The notes under the pieces are model-generated. The model saw only the letters and a program-made list of their open reading frames with translations, ran no database searches and had not been told where the DNA came from. Source: Rhodospirillales bacterium (GTDB lineage: Bacteria > Pseudomonadota > Alphaproteobacteria > Acetobacterales > Acetobacteraceae). From it: a stretch of 32,160 nucleotides of DNA. The stretch is taken from contig JANXVC010000487.1 in assembly GCA_025351925.1 (NCBI GenBank), positions 1 to 32,160 on the forward strand. Direction: 5' to 3'. Below are positions 14,148-21,352 of the stretch, one piece after another; positions within the stretch are counted from its first letter, which is position 1, and each line of letters starts with the position of its first letter. The position numbers and the translations under genes were made by a program.

Positions 14148-15140
14148 ATGAGCGAGAACGTGATTCTGCCGGGCACGACCCTGGCACAGCCGGCAGCGGA
14201 GGCGCATCCCTGGCGCTGGTCGCCGCCGCGCAACACCTGGCTGGTCCGGCTATTCGACTACCGCCCATTCCTGGCGGCGCTCTGCCTGTTCCCCGCCGCG
14301 GCGCTGCTGCTAGTGTTCCTCACCTACCCGCTCGGCCTCGGCATGTGGCTCGCCTTTACCGACACGCGGATCGGCCGCGCCGGCGTCTATGTCGGGCTGG
14401 AGAACTTCGAGAGCCTCTGGCACGACCGCATCTTCTGGCTGGCCGTCACCAACACCCTGTTCTACACGGCGGTCGCAACGGTCGGGAAGTTCGGCCTCGG
14501 CCTGTGGCTCGCGTTGTTGCTGAACAACAATATCCCCTTCAAGTCGCTGATCCGCGCCATCGTCCTCGTGCCGTGGATCGTCCCCACCGTCCTGTCGGCG
14601 ATCGCGTTCTGGTGGATATACGACCCGCAATTCTCCATCATCTCCTACGTGCTGCGCAGCGCCGGGCTGATCGACGCCAACATCGATTTCCTCGGCAGCC
14701 CATGGAACGCCCGCCTCAGCCTGATCGCCGCCAACATCTGGCGCGGCATCCCGTTCGTCGCCATCAGCCTGCTGGCCGGCCTGCAAACCATCTCGCCATC
14801 TCTGTACGAAGCGGCGATGCTCGACGGCGCAACCCCTTGGCAACGCTTCATCAACGTCACGCTACCGATGCTGATGCCGGTGCTCTCGGTCGTGCTCACC
14901 TTCTCCGTCCTGTTCACCTTCACCGACTTTCAGCTCGTCTATGCCATCACCCGCGGCGGCCCGGTCAACTCGACGCACCTCATGGCGACGCTCGCCTTCC
15001 AGCGCGGCATCCCCGGCGGCCAGCTGGGCGAGGGCGCCGCCATCGCCGTCGCGATGATCCCGTTCCTGGTCGCGGCGACACTCATCAGCTATTTCGGCCT
15101 TGCCCGGCGCAAGTGGCAGCAGGGTGAAAGCAATGACTGA
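14148..15140 (+). CDS. Carbohydrate ABC transporter permease (MalF/UgpA-like)
   Basis: 330 residues from an ATG preceded by GGGGAGACA; the frame is open further up to 14037 but without a good start. There are about six membrane spans: FLAALCLFPAAALLLVFLTY, a span around LFYTAVATVGKFGLGLWLAL, LIRAIVLVPWIVPTVLSAIA, IWRGIPFVAISLLAGLQTIS, and two more near the C-terminus. The cytoplasmic EAA loop is SLYEAAMLDGATPWQRFINV, followed by TLPML. This is the segment that docks on the ATPase. With the next gene it forms the heterodimeric pore of the sugar importer. Its stop overlaps the next start by 8 bp, so the two permeases are translationally coupled. Confidence 0.92.
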   Translation: MSENVILPGTTLAQPAAEAHPWRWSPPRNTWLVRLFDYRPFLAALCLFPAAALLLVFLTYPLGLGMWLAFTDTRIGRAGVYVGLENFESLWHDRIFWLAVTNTLFYTAVATVGKFGLGLWLALLLNNNIPFKSLIRAIVLVPWIVPTVLSAIAFWWIYDPQFSIISYVLRSAGLIDANIDFLGSPWNARLSLIAANIWRGIPFVAISLLAGLQTISPSLYEAAMLDGATPWQRFINVTLPMLMPVLSVVLTFSVLFTFTDFQLVYAITRGGPVNSTHLMATLAFQRGIPGGQLGEGAAIAVAMIPFLVAATLISYFGLARRKWQQGESND

Positions 15141-16023
15141 GGCCGCCGCCGTAAAACCAATCGTCGAACGCCAAGGCGCGCTGTCATGGGACAGCATCCC
15201 GCGCCGCATCGTGACCGTCTATGTCCCATTGCTGCTGTTCATCATCGTGCTGCTGTTCCCGTTCTACTGGATGGCCATCACGACGTTCAAACCAAACAAC
15301 GAGCTCTATAACTACAAGGATTATAATCCGTTCTGGGTCCATTCACCTACACTACAGAATGTCAAGAAGCTGCTGTTCGACACCGACTATCCGCAGTGGC
15401 TGATGACCACCATGGGCATCGCCGCCGCCGCTACCTGCATCAGCATCTTCGCCAGCGTGCTCGCCGCCTATGCCATCCAGCGCCTGCGGTTCCACGGCAG
15501 CAACTGGGTGGGGCTGTCGATCTACTTGGCCTATCTCGTGCCGCCCAGCATCCTGTTCATCCCGCTGGCGACGATGGTGTTCAAGCTCGGCCTGTTCGAT
15601 AGCCCGCTCGCCCTGATACTGACCTACCCGACCTTCCTGATCCCGTTCTGCACCTGGCTGCTGATCGGCTACTTCAAGTCGATCCCCTACGAACTGGAGG
15701 AGTGCGCCCTGATCGACGGCGCAACCCGGCTGCAGATCCTGCGCCGCATCACCCTGCCGCTTGCCGTGCCCGGCCTCATCAGCGCCGGCATCTTCGCCTT
15801 CACCCTGAGCTGGAACGAGTTCATCTACGCGCTCGCCTTTATCCAGTCCTCCGAGAAGAAAACCGTTCCCGTCGCAGTCTTAACCCAGTTGGTACAGGGC
15901 GACGACTACCAATGGGGTGCGCTGATGGCAGGCGCGCTGTTCGGCTCGATCCCGGTGGCGCTGCTCTATTCGTTCTTCGTTGAATACTATGTCAGCTCGC
16001 TGACCGGGGCCGTAAAGGAGTGA
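15133..16023 (+). CDS. Carbohydrate ABC transporter permease (MalG/UgpE-like)
   Basis: 296 residues. Membrane spans include IVTVYVPLLLFIIVLLFPFY, a span around TTMGIAAAATCISIFASVLA, LSIYLAYLVPPSILFIPLAT, and a C-terminal span LMAGALFGSIPVALLYSFFV. The EAA loop is PYELEECALIDGATRLQILR followed by RITLPLAVPG, which matches the MalG class. It pairs with the upstream permease, and its start lies inside that gene. The ATG at 15133 is preferred over the open frame from 15100 because of the overlap geometry and the nearby GGGTGAAAG. The importer cassette ends here, 89 bp before vapB. Confidence 0.92.
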   Translation: MTEAAAVKPIVERQGALSWDSIPRRIVTVYVPLLLFIIVLLFPFYWMAITTFKPNNELYNYKDYNPFWVHSPTLQNVKKLLFDTDYPQWLMTTMGIAAAATCISIFASVLAAYAIQRLRFHGSNWVGLSIYLAYLVPPSILFIPLATMVFKLGLFDSPLALILTYPTFLIPFCTWLLIGYFKSIPYELEECALIDGATRLQILRRITLPLAVPGLISAGIFAFTLSWNEFIYALAFIQSSEKKTVPVAVLTQLVQGDDYQWGALMAGALFGSIPVALLYSFFVEYYVSSLTGAVKE

Positions 16024-16112
16024 GGTCCCAGCCATCCACTTCACCAAAAAAATCTTGCAAACCATCCCGCGATCGGATATACGTCACGTACATCCAAGAG
16101 GGGACCGCAACC

Positions 16113-16331
16113 ATGGCCCAAACCGCACTCTTCCAAACCAACCGCTCGCAAGCCGTCCGCCTGGCAAAGGACGTGGCTTTCCCCCCCGGCATCCGTGAGG
16201 TGTCGGTGCTGCGCGACGGCAACCGCCGGGTGATCGTGCCTGCGGACGCGACATGGGACGACTTCTTCGACGCGCCCGGCATCGATATCGAGCGCCACCA
16301 ACCCCCAATGCAGGAGCGCGAAGCGTTTTAG
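16113..16331 (+). CDS. vapB: VapB-type antitoxin (AbrB/MazE-like fold)
   Basis: 72 residues. The N-terminus has TALFQTNRSQAVRLAKDVAF followed by PPGIREV, the swapped-hairpin DNA-binding domain of VapB/SpoVT-AbrB antitoxins. The C-terminus (WDDFFDAPGID) is the acidic tail that normally wraps the toxin. It would neutralise the adjacent VapC ribonuclease and repress the pair's own promoter. The start at 16113 is chosen for the domain boundary, with AAGAGGGGA 10-18 bases upstream; the frame extends to 16020. Its stop overlaps the toxin frame. The gene stands alone between the sugar importer and msrA, as is common for mobile toxin-antitoxin modules. Confidence 0.82.
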   Translation: MAQTALFQTNRSQAVRLAKDVAFPPGIREVSVLRDGNRRVIVPADATWDDFFDAPGIDIERHQPPMQEREAF

Positions 16332-16738
16332 CCTACCTGCTGGACACCAGTCTCTGCATCAATGTGCTGCGCGACCGTCCGCAGCACGTCCGGGCGCGGT
16401 TCAACACCGAGGCCAATGCCCTTTGCATCTCGACAGTCGTGCTGACCGAGCTGCTGGTCGGCGCGCACAAATTCGTCCGGCCCGCCGAGGCCCGGCGCGA
16501 AGTCGAGCGTTTCGCTGCCCGGCTCGAGGTCCTGCCCTTCGACGCGTCAGCCGCAGCGCACGCCGCCGAAATTCGCGCCACGCTCGAAAGCCAGGGCCAG
16601 GGCATCGGCGCCTACGACGTACTGATTGCCGGGCACGCGCGCAGCCGTGGCCTCGTGGTCGTCACTGGAAACCTTGGAGAGTTCCGCCGGGTGGACGGCC
16701 TGCGCTGCGAGGACTGGCTGGCCCCGCAAGCGGCTTGA
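16253..16738 (+). CDS. vapC: VapC-type PIN-domain ribonuclease toxin (start codon anomalous)
   Basis: The PIN domain starts at residue 25 of this frame (VLAYLLDTSLCINVL). The four acidic positions are visible: Asp in LLDTS, Glu in VVLTELLVG, Asp in GAYDVLIAGHA, and the C-terminal VTGNLGEFRRVDGL stretch. VapC cleaves RNA, typically initiator tRNA or rRNA, when VapB is degraded. A strong AGGAG at 16312-16316 is perfectly placed for initiation at 16325, where homologues have ATG or GTG, but the codon here is GTT. The only conventional in-frame start is the ATG at 16253, which would add 24 residues and overlap vapB by 79 bp. The coordinates use that ATG. The toxin may be poorly translated. Confidence 0.75.
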   Translation: MGRLLRRARHRYRAPPTPNAGARSVLAYLLDTSLCINVLRDRPQHVRARFNTEANALCISTVVLTELLVGAHKFVRPAEARREVERFAARLEVLPFDASAAAHAAEIRATLESQGQGIGAYDVLIAGHARSRGLVVVTGNLGEFRRVDGLRCEDWLAPQAA

Positions 16739-16773
16739 GTTGAGGCCCACCGACAAGCCCGACGGGCCTCGCC

Positions 16774-16962
16774 CTATGTGGCCTTCACCTTAGGTCGCGC
16801 TCCGACCGGCTTGCCAATGCTGGCCGGAAGGTGCCTGACGTCCCTGTAGGCACGCAGAATGGCATTGACGCGGGTTTGCCAACCCCGTCCTGTCGAGCGG
16901 AAATATTCGATCACATCGGCGTCGAGGCGGATGCTGACCGGCACCTTCGGTATGCCAACCTG
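16774..16962 (-). pseudogene. Truncated BrnA-like antitoxin (DUF4415/BrnA family) relic
   Basis: Reading the minus strand gives VPVSIRLDADVIEYFRSTGR, then GWQTRVNAILRAYRDVRHLP and a TAG stop at 16774-16776. This is the ribbon-helix-helix core of BrnA antitoxins (VSIRLDxDVIxxFRxxGxGWQTRxNxxLR). The N-terminal half is missing: an in-frame TGA lies at 16963-16965, seven codons before a possible GTG at 16944. The residues just downstream of that TGA (QVGIPKVPVS) still fit the family, so the stop looks like a nonsense mutation in a longer gene. No BrnT toxin is adjacent; the region upstream on this strand is msrA on the other strand. A 56-residue product from the GTG could still bind DNA. Confidence 0.6.
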
Positions 16963-17049
16963 TCAACCCGAGAACAGGTCAGCCCCCGCCCCCGCTTGAG
17001 TTGCCCAACCGGCGTCGCCACTTACCCGAACGATGCAATGGAGCAAACC

Positions 17050-17598
17050 ATGACGACTGAGACTGCGACCCTGGGCGGCGGCTGCTTCTGGTGCCTGGAA
17101 CCAGTGTTCCTAAACCTGCGCGGCGTGCATGGCTCCGTCTCCGGCTATGCCGGCGGCACCGTGCCAAATCCCACATACGAGCAGGTCTGCGGCAAGCGCA
17201 CTGGTCACGCCGAGGTGGTGCAGGTCAGCTTCGACCCCAGCCAGATCAGCTACGCCGACATCCTCCGCGTCTTCTTCACCCTGCATGACCCGACGACGCT
17301 GAACCAGCAGGGCGCCGACACCGGCCCGCAATACCGTTCGATCATCCTCACCCACTCCGACGCGCAGGCCGAGACCGCACGCGCCGTCAAGGCCGAGATC
17401 GACGCTGCCCACGTCTGGGACCGCCCGATCGTCACTGAGATCGTGCCGCTCACCCAGTTCTACCGGGCCGAGGACGAGCATCAGGACTACTACGCGCGCA
17501 ATCCCTGGTCCGGCTATTGCCGCGCCGTCATCAATCCGAAGGTCGCGAAGCTGCGCAAGCTGTTCAGCGACCGGCTGAAGCAGCAAGCGGCTGAGTGA
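17050..17598 (+). CDS. msrA: Peptide-methionine (S)-S-oxide reductase MsrA
   Basis: 182 residues. The catalytic motif GGCFWCLEPVF is at residues 10-20, and its Cys attacks methionine-S-sulfoxide. Further conserved blocks are VSGYAGGTVPNPTYEQVCGK, TGHAEVVQVSFDP, FFTLHDPTTLNQQGADTGPQ followed by YRS, and EDEHQDYY. The C-terminal SGYCRAVINPKVAKLRKLF contains a Cys that can act in resolution. The enzyme repairs oxidised methionine in proteins and is usually reduced by thioredoxin; no export signal is seen. GGAG lies six bases before the ATG at 17050. The ATG at 17038 lacks a ribosome-binding site, and the frame runs upstream to 16831 without family similarity. The aldolase gene starts within its stop codon (GTGA). 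Confidence 0.95.
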   Translation: MTTETATLGGGCFWCLEPVFLNLRGVHGSVSGYAGGTVPNPTYEQVCGKRTGHAEVVQVSFDPSQISYADILRVFFTLHDPTTLNQQGADTGPQYRSIILTHSDAQAETARAVKAEIDAAHVWDRPIVTEIVPLTQFYRAEDEHQDYYARNPWSGYCRAVINPKVAKLRKLFSDRLKQQAAE

Positions 17599-18209
17599 CC
17601 GAACCTACCCGGGCTGGGCTGTGCGACGCATATCGCAGGCTCGGCCGCCTCGGTCTCATCCAGGGCAGCAGCGGCAATATCAGCGTGCGAACGCAGGACG
17701 GCATGCTGATATCGCCCAGCGGCACCACGCCTGACGGTATCGAGCCCACCCACTTGGTTGCCATGACGCTCGACCACGCAGTGCCGAAGGCCAGCAGCGA
17801 ATGGGCACTGCACGCCGGGCTTTATCGCAGCAACCCGGCCATCGGCGCCGTCGTGCACACCCATGCCGACGCCTGCACCGCGCTGTCCTGCCTCGCCGAG
17901 CCGCTGCCGGCGTTCCACTACATGGTCGCAAGCTTCGGCGGCGGCGACGTGCGGTGCGCGCCCTATGCGACCTTCGGCACCCCGCGCCTCGCAGCGCTCG
18001 CGGTTGCGGCAATGCAGGACCGCTCGGCGTGCCTGCTGGCCAACCACGGCATGATCGCCACTGGTGCGACGCTGGACGACGCGCTGGCGGCCACGCTCCG
18101 CCTCGAAACTCTGGCGCGGCAATATCTGCTGGCCCGCTCGGCCGGCCCGCCTCGTCTGCTCACGCCCGAGCAGATGGCGGATGCCCGGACGCGCTACCTC
18201 ACGTATTAG
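17595..18209 (+). CDS. Class II aldolase/adducin family protein (FucA/AraD-like)
   Basis: 204 residues. The N-terminus GLIQGSSGNISVRTQDGMLI, then SPSG, is the phosphate-binding signature. A catalytic Glu is in SSEWALHAGLY, the Zn ligands are in VVHTHADACTAL, and a further His is in LLANHGMIATG. These are the hallmarks of Zn-dependent class II aldolases such as L-fuculose-phosphate or L-ribulose-phosphate enzymes. It probably cleaves or isomerises a phosphorylated sugar in the cytoplasm; the exact substrate is unclear. It starts with a GTG that overlaps the msrA TGA by 4 bp, so the two are co-translated although biochemically unrelated. Its stop overlaps the convergent regulator gene by 4 bp. 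Confidence 0.88.
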   Translation: MTEPTRAGLCDAYRRLGRLGLIQGSSGNISVRTQDGMLISPSGTTPDGIEPTHLVAMTLDHAVPKASSEWALHAGLYRSNPAIGAVVHTHADACTALSCLAEPLPAFHYMVASFGGGDVRCAPYATFGTPRLAALAVAAMQDRSACLLANHGMIATGATLDDALAATLRLETLARQYLLARSAGPPRLLTPEQMADARTRYLTY

Positions 18210-19174
18210 CCAAGCCGCGCGAACAGCAGGCTGAGTTCCTGCACCCCGGGCACCCCCGCCTTGCCCAACGCCGAGCGCACCTGCGCCTGTACCGTGCTGG
18301 CCGACACGCCGCGTCCGGCCGCGACTGCCGCCACATGCTGCCCGGCCGCCACGGCGATCGCCACATCCGCCTCCGCCCGCGTCAGCCCGAACAGCGCCGC
18401 CACCCGGCGCGGACTGGCCGGCACCTGGCTGAGATGCCGCAGCGTCACCAAAGCCTGGCCTGGAATGACCTCGCGCGCCTCGGCTGATTCCTCCTCCGGC
18501 CCGTCCGCCTCCGGTGAATCGGCCGTCAGGCTGCACACCCCGAGCGCCACCGCAGACCCGTCCGTGGCACGCATCAGCATGTCCCCGCCCACGCCTCCAG
18601 CCGCCGCGTCGTGCACCAATCCCTGCAGATGCTGCGTCGCCCTGGGGTCGAGCGTCTGCAGCGCGCCGCGACGGCCGCCGAGCTGCAGGCCGACGCTTGC
18701 GGCCAGACGATGTGCGGCCAGACGATGTGCGGCCGGATCGGCATAGACAATGCGGCCCCCAGCAGTGACCAGGATCACGCCGGTATCCGCGGCCTGCAGC
18801 GCCGCCGAGCTCGCCGCCTGCATGGCCTGCGCCGTCGCGAGCCGGGCCCGCATCTGCACCGCGCGACGCAGATGCACCTGTAATTGAGCCACCACGGCGC
18901 GCTCCGCCTCGGTCGCAGGCGGAGCCACGGTCCGCTCGGGCCGGCTGTATGGCGCCGGCTCGACCTCCAAAATTGCCTTTGATTTCAATGCGTGCCCGCC
19001 CCAGCCCGGCGCTGCGAGCGGCGCTGCGCCACCATTGTCAGCCACCACCACCAGCGACGGCGCCACCCCTCCCGCGGCCGTGACCTCGGCCCAGGCAGCG
19101 GGCCAAAGCGCCGGATCGAGCGCCGCCTCATACAGCCGAGACAAGAGGGGTTCGAGGTCTGACGTCACGGCCAT
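18206..19174 (-). CDS. LuxR-type helix-turn-helix transcriptional regulator
   Basis: 322 residues. The C-terminal segment FGLTRAEADVAIAVAAGQHV, then SASTVQAQVRSALGKAGVPG, is a LuxR/GerE-like HTH: the first helix follows LTxAE, the recognition helix is STVQAQVRSALGKAG. The central part (LQAADTGVILVTAGGRIVYA) looks like a PAS-like sensor fold. The N-terminal 100 residues (LLSRLYEAALDPALWPAAWA) resemble the start of other PAS-LuxR regulators in this clade. The ligand is unknown, and there is no receiver domain. It converges on the aldolase gene, overlapping its stop by 4 bp. A short palindrome (GTGAC-CCGT-GTCAC at 19267-19280) lies about 95 bases upstream of its start and could be an operator. 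Confidence 0.8.
   Translation of the reverse strand: MAVTSDLEPLLSRLYEAALDPALWPAAWAEVTAAGGVAPSLVVVADNGGAAPLAAPGWGGHALKSKAILEVEPAPYSRPERTVAPPATEAERAVVAQLQVHLRRAVQMRARLATAQAMQAASSAALQAADTGVILVTAGGRIVYADPAAHRLAAHRLAASVGLQLGGRRGALQTLDPRATQHLQGLVHDAAAGGVGGDMLMRATDGSAVALGVCSLTADSPEADGPEEESAEAREVIPGQALVTLRHLSQVPASPRRVAALFGLTRAEADVAIAVAAGQHVAAVAAGRGVSASTVQAQVRSALGKAGVPGVQELSLLFARLG
18698..18734 (-). repeat. 15-bp tandem duplication inside the LuxR-type gene
   Basis: TGCGGCCAGACGATG is present at 18698-18712 and 18713-18727, followed by a partial third copy (TGCGGCC). It encodes the repeated peptide AHRLA-AHRLA in the linker after the PAS-like core. It is in frame, so the protein is lengthened without disruption. 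Confidence 0.8.
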
Positions 19175-19302
19175 CGGGTATCCTCACCGGCCTGCCCCTG
19201 GAGCATCCCAGGTAGCCCATAGGCACACGTTCTCGTGAAACCTTCAATTACTATCCTTGTTTAGCTGTGACCCGTGTCACCAATGTGGCAAAGAAGCCAC
19301 GC
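19175..19302. promoter_or_regulatory. Intergenic region, LuxR-type gene promoter and methyltransferase 3' end
   Basis: GTGGC (19285-19289) and GCCAC (19296-19300) form a hairpin three bases past the methyltransferase stop and may act as its terminator, though no T-run follows. GTGAC-CCGT-GTCAC (19267-19280) is a separate small palindrome facing the LuxR-type gene. Confidence 0.35.
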
Positions 19303-20052
19303 TTATACCGCGAAAATTGCGCGTCCGATCATCGCAACGGTTGTGGGCACCACCGCGTTGCCGAGGGCCTGGATGCGGACCCGCCGATCGCCGTCCATTC
19401 GGGAGGAAACCCCATCAGCCACTCGGCGTAGCCCGGGTGCAGCCGCCCACCCACCGCGTCGTTCAGCTGGCAGGCGCGGGCCCGCGACCGCTGCCCCACG
19501 CTGCCATGCTTCCAATCCCGCGCCACCAGCGTCGGCAGCAACGGCTTGCGCCACCAGCCATAATCGGCTCCGCCGATGCGGCGCGCCGGCATGGACAGCA
19601 CCCACCAGCAGCGGCCAGCAGGCGTAGCCCGCAGCCTCCAGCTCAGACAGGACCCGGTCCGCGCCCCGGCCTCGCAGGCCAGGAACGTTCTCAGCCACCA
19701 CCCAGTCCGGTCGGCACTCCCGCACCAAGCGCGCCATGTGGGACCACAGGCCCGAACGCGCCCCCGCGATCCCCGCACCCCGGCCGGCAAGGCTGATGTC
19801 CTGGCACGGGAAGCCGCCGCAGATGAGGTCCGGCCGCGGCACCCCGTCTTCGCGCAGCCGGGCGGCGGACAGGGTGCGGATGTCGCCATAGATGGGCACG
19901 CCGGGCCAGTGCCGGGCGAGGACGCTGCGGGCGAACGGATCGGCCTCGCAGAACGCGGCCGTGCGCATGCCGGCCCAGTGCAGCCCGAGGCTGAACCCGC
20001 CAATGCCGCTGAACAGGTCAAGGACGGTAAACCCCTTATGGATGGAATGCAT
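19303..20052 (-). CDS. DNA (cytosine-5-)-methyltransferase, with two apparent compensating frameshifts
   Basis: Minus-strand frame of 249 residues. The AdoMet-binding motif is VLDLFSGIGGFSLGL near the N-terminus. The catalytic loop GGFPCQDISLAGRGAG contains the Pro-Cys nucleophile that forms a covalent adduct at C6 of cytosine. ENVPGLRG (motif VI) and GAPHRRSRLWLVA (motif VIII) follow, and the C-terminus is IQALGNAVVPTTVA (motif X). Between about 19380 and 19550, however, another frame on the same strand encodes LPTLVARDWKHGSVGQRSRA and YAEWLMGFPPEWT, both typical of this family and with much higher G/C at third positions. So the gene probably carries one insertion and one deletion that cancel. 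No restriction endonuclease is nearby. The ATG at 20052 is used; a TTG at 20058 is the alternative. Confidence 0.75.
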   Translation of the reverse strand: MHSIHKGFTVLDLFSGIGGFSLGLHWAGMRTAAFCEADPFARSVLARHWPGVPIYGDIRTLSAARLREDGVPRPDLICGGFPCQDISLAGRGAGIAGARSGLWSHMARLVRECRPDWVVAENVPGLRGRGADRVLSELEAAGYACWPLLVGAVHAGAPHRRSRLWLVAQAVAADAGGAGLEAWQRGAAVAGPRLPAERRGGWAAAPGLRRVADGVSSRMDGDRRVRIQALGNAVVPTTVAMIGRAIFAV

Positions 20053-20331
20053 GCGCAATGGATCGAATTCTAGCCGGGTCAGGTCAAGGAATTCTTAACG
20101 GTTGCGCGGCTATCATTATGCCATGCGCGACGATGCGACTGAACCGAGCGGCCCCCGCCCCAAGTGGACGACATCAAGCGCCGCGCTGAACCATTTTCGG
20201 GGAACCACGACCATGCTAAACTGCCGTGCCCTTTTGAGCGCCGGCTGACGCTGCTGAGCCGCGGGCGGACGCGGCGGTCCGGGCGCGGTACCTGGCCCTC
20301 TCGGCCCGGCGCCGCGCCCGGCTTCAGCCGA
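20053..20331. other. Intergenic region between methyltransferase and lysozyme-like genes
   Basis: It holds the 5' flank of the methyltransferase, including TTAACGGTTGC near 20096 (a single CtrA-like half-site), and a terminator-like hairpin at 20279-20321. A 42-codon plus-strand ORF from 20122 has no clear ribosome-binding site and no recognised similarity. I see no confident gene here. Confidence 0.4.
20279..20321 (-). terminator. Terminator-like hairpin after the lysozyme-like gene
   Basis: CCGGGCGCGG (20279-20288) and CCGCGCCCGG (20312-20321) are perfect 10-bp inverted repeats, 10 bases beyond the stop codon of the minus-strand gene. The spacer is 23 bases and there is no T-run. Confidence 0.5.
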
Positions 20332-21069
20332 TCAGAGGTTGGTCGCGAGCACCGGGCCGGTCGCCGGCGCGTTGTCGAACGGCGTCTGGAACCCGGCGAA
20401 GTTCGAGATGTACTCCGACACGTGCGTGCCGTAGGCCTCGGTCGGGTCGTTCTGCCCGCCGGACGTGATGAACTGCTTGACCGCGTCGGGACCTAGCAGG
20501 CTGGTTCCCGCAAGCAGGCCAGCCGCGGTGATGTTGATACCGGCGATAGTCTGGCCGATGTATTGCGGCAGTCCATCAGCCACAACGGCGGGCCAGCCGA
20601 CACTCGCCGACCATTCGCGCGCTGCCTGGTCCTGTACCGCGGGGTTATTCAGGAAGGACTGTTCGCTGGTGATGCCATTCTTGCCAGTAAAGGACGCATC
20701 GTTCCAATGACTGTCGCTCAGGGCGCCGTCGTTGGTGTAGTATCCGATGGCGATCAGCGATGCCTTGTCGAACTGATACGCGCCGAGGGCCGGGTAGCTG
20801 TTGCCGCTGCCTTGCTGGTAGTTCGGCGTCTGGGTGAAATCAAATCCGCCCCGGGTCTCACGCACGGCAAAGGCCTGAAAGTACTGGTCATAGGTCCCGG
20901 TCGAACCCTGCGTTACCGCACTCTGCGTAACGTTCAGGGCGGAGGTTGTGGCCGGTGAAGCAGCGGCATCAGCGACAAAGCTCATCGGGTCTGTCACGAG
21001 CTGCTGATCCAGTGTGTAGCTGCCGTTTTGATCGCTATTCATTGCAAATTGGTTTTGGTCGTCACCCAT
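20332..21069 (-). CDS. Lysozyme/lytic-transglycosylase-like protein of uncertain role
   Basis: 245 residues. The segment YFQAFAVRETRGGFDF, followed 18 residues later by ALGAYQFDKASLIAIGYYT, has the spacing of a goose-type or soluble lytic transglycosylase core: Glu followed by Thr/Ser-x-Gly, then GAYQF. The Glu in RETRGG would be the acid catalyst. Downstream come FLNNPAVQDQAAREW and GQTIAGINITAAGLLAGTSL, which resemble phage and secretion-system muramidases. The first 60 residues are Gln/Ser/Thr-rich and low complexity, and there is no signal peptide, so export would need a specialised route. AAGGA lies 10 bases before the ATG. The fold assignment is tentative; the gene is real by composition and length. 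Confidence 0.65.
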   Translation of the reverse strand: MGDDQNQFAMNSDQNGSYTLDQQLVTDPMSFVADAAASPATTSALNVTQSAVTQGSTGTYDQYFQAFAVRETRGGFDFTQTPNYQQGSGNSYPALGAYQFDKASLIAIGYYTNDGALSDSHWNDASFTGKNGITSEQSFLNNPAVQDQAAREWSASVGWPAVVADGLPQYIGQTIAGINITAAGLLAGTSLLGPDAVKQFITSGGQNDPTEAYGTHVSEYISNFAGFQTPFDNAPATGPVLATNL

Positions 21070-21352
21070 GCGTACGCGTTCCTTCGCTGCAATTGGTTAT
21101 AAGAATATTGTCTTTCATATCGCGCTGGATTCGCTTTTGTTATGCGAGATCGAGCACAGGACTGTCGCGCCCCGCAGTTCCTTTATGGCCGTGAGTGCCC
21201 GGCGTCAAGCGCCACGGCACATCTTTGCTGTGTGCCACGCAGCATGGACCCGGCACGCATCCCAGGTCCCCAGCGCTTTGCCGTCGCGGCGCAGCCGCCC
21301 GATCGCGGCAGGCGGCCGGTCGCGAGGCGAGGTGCCCAGCGACCGGTCACTC
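21070..21352. other. Intergenic region upstream of the lysozyme-like gene
   Basis: This 283-bp stretch carries the lysozyme-like gene's promoter, since the first 90 bases next to it are relatively AT-rich. A terminator-like hairpin for the lipoprotein gene lies at the other end. I see no gene in it. Confidence 0.4.
21316..21346 (-). terminator. Terminator-like hairpin after the lipoprotein gene
   Basis: CCGGTCGC (21316-21323) and GCGACCGG (21339-21346) are perfect 8-bp inverted repeats with a 15-base spacer, six bases beyond the lipoprotein stop on the minus strand. No T-run is present. Confidence 0.45.
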
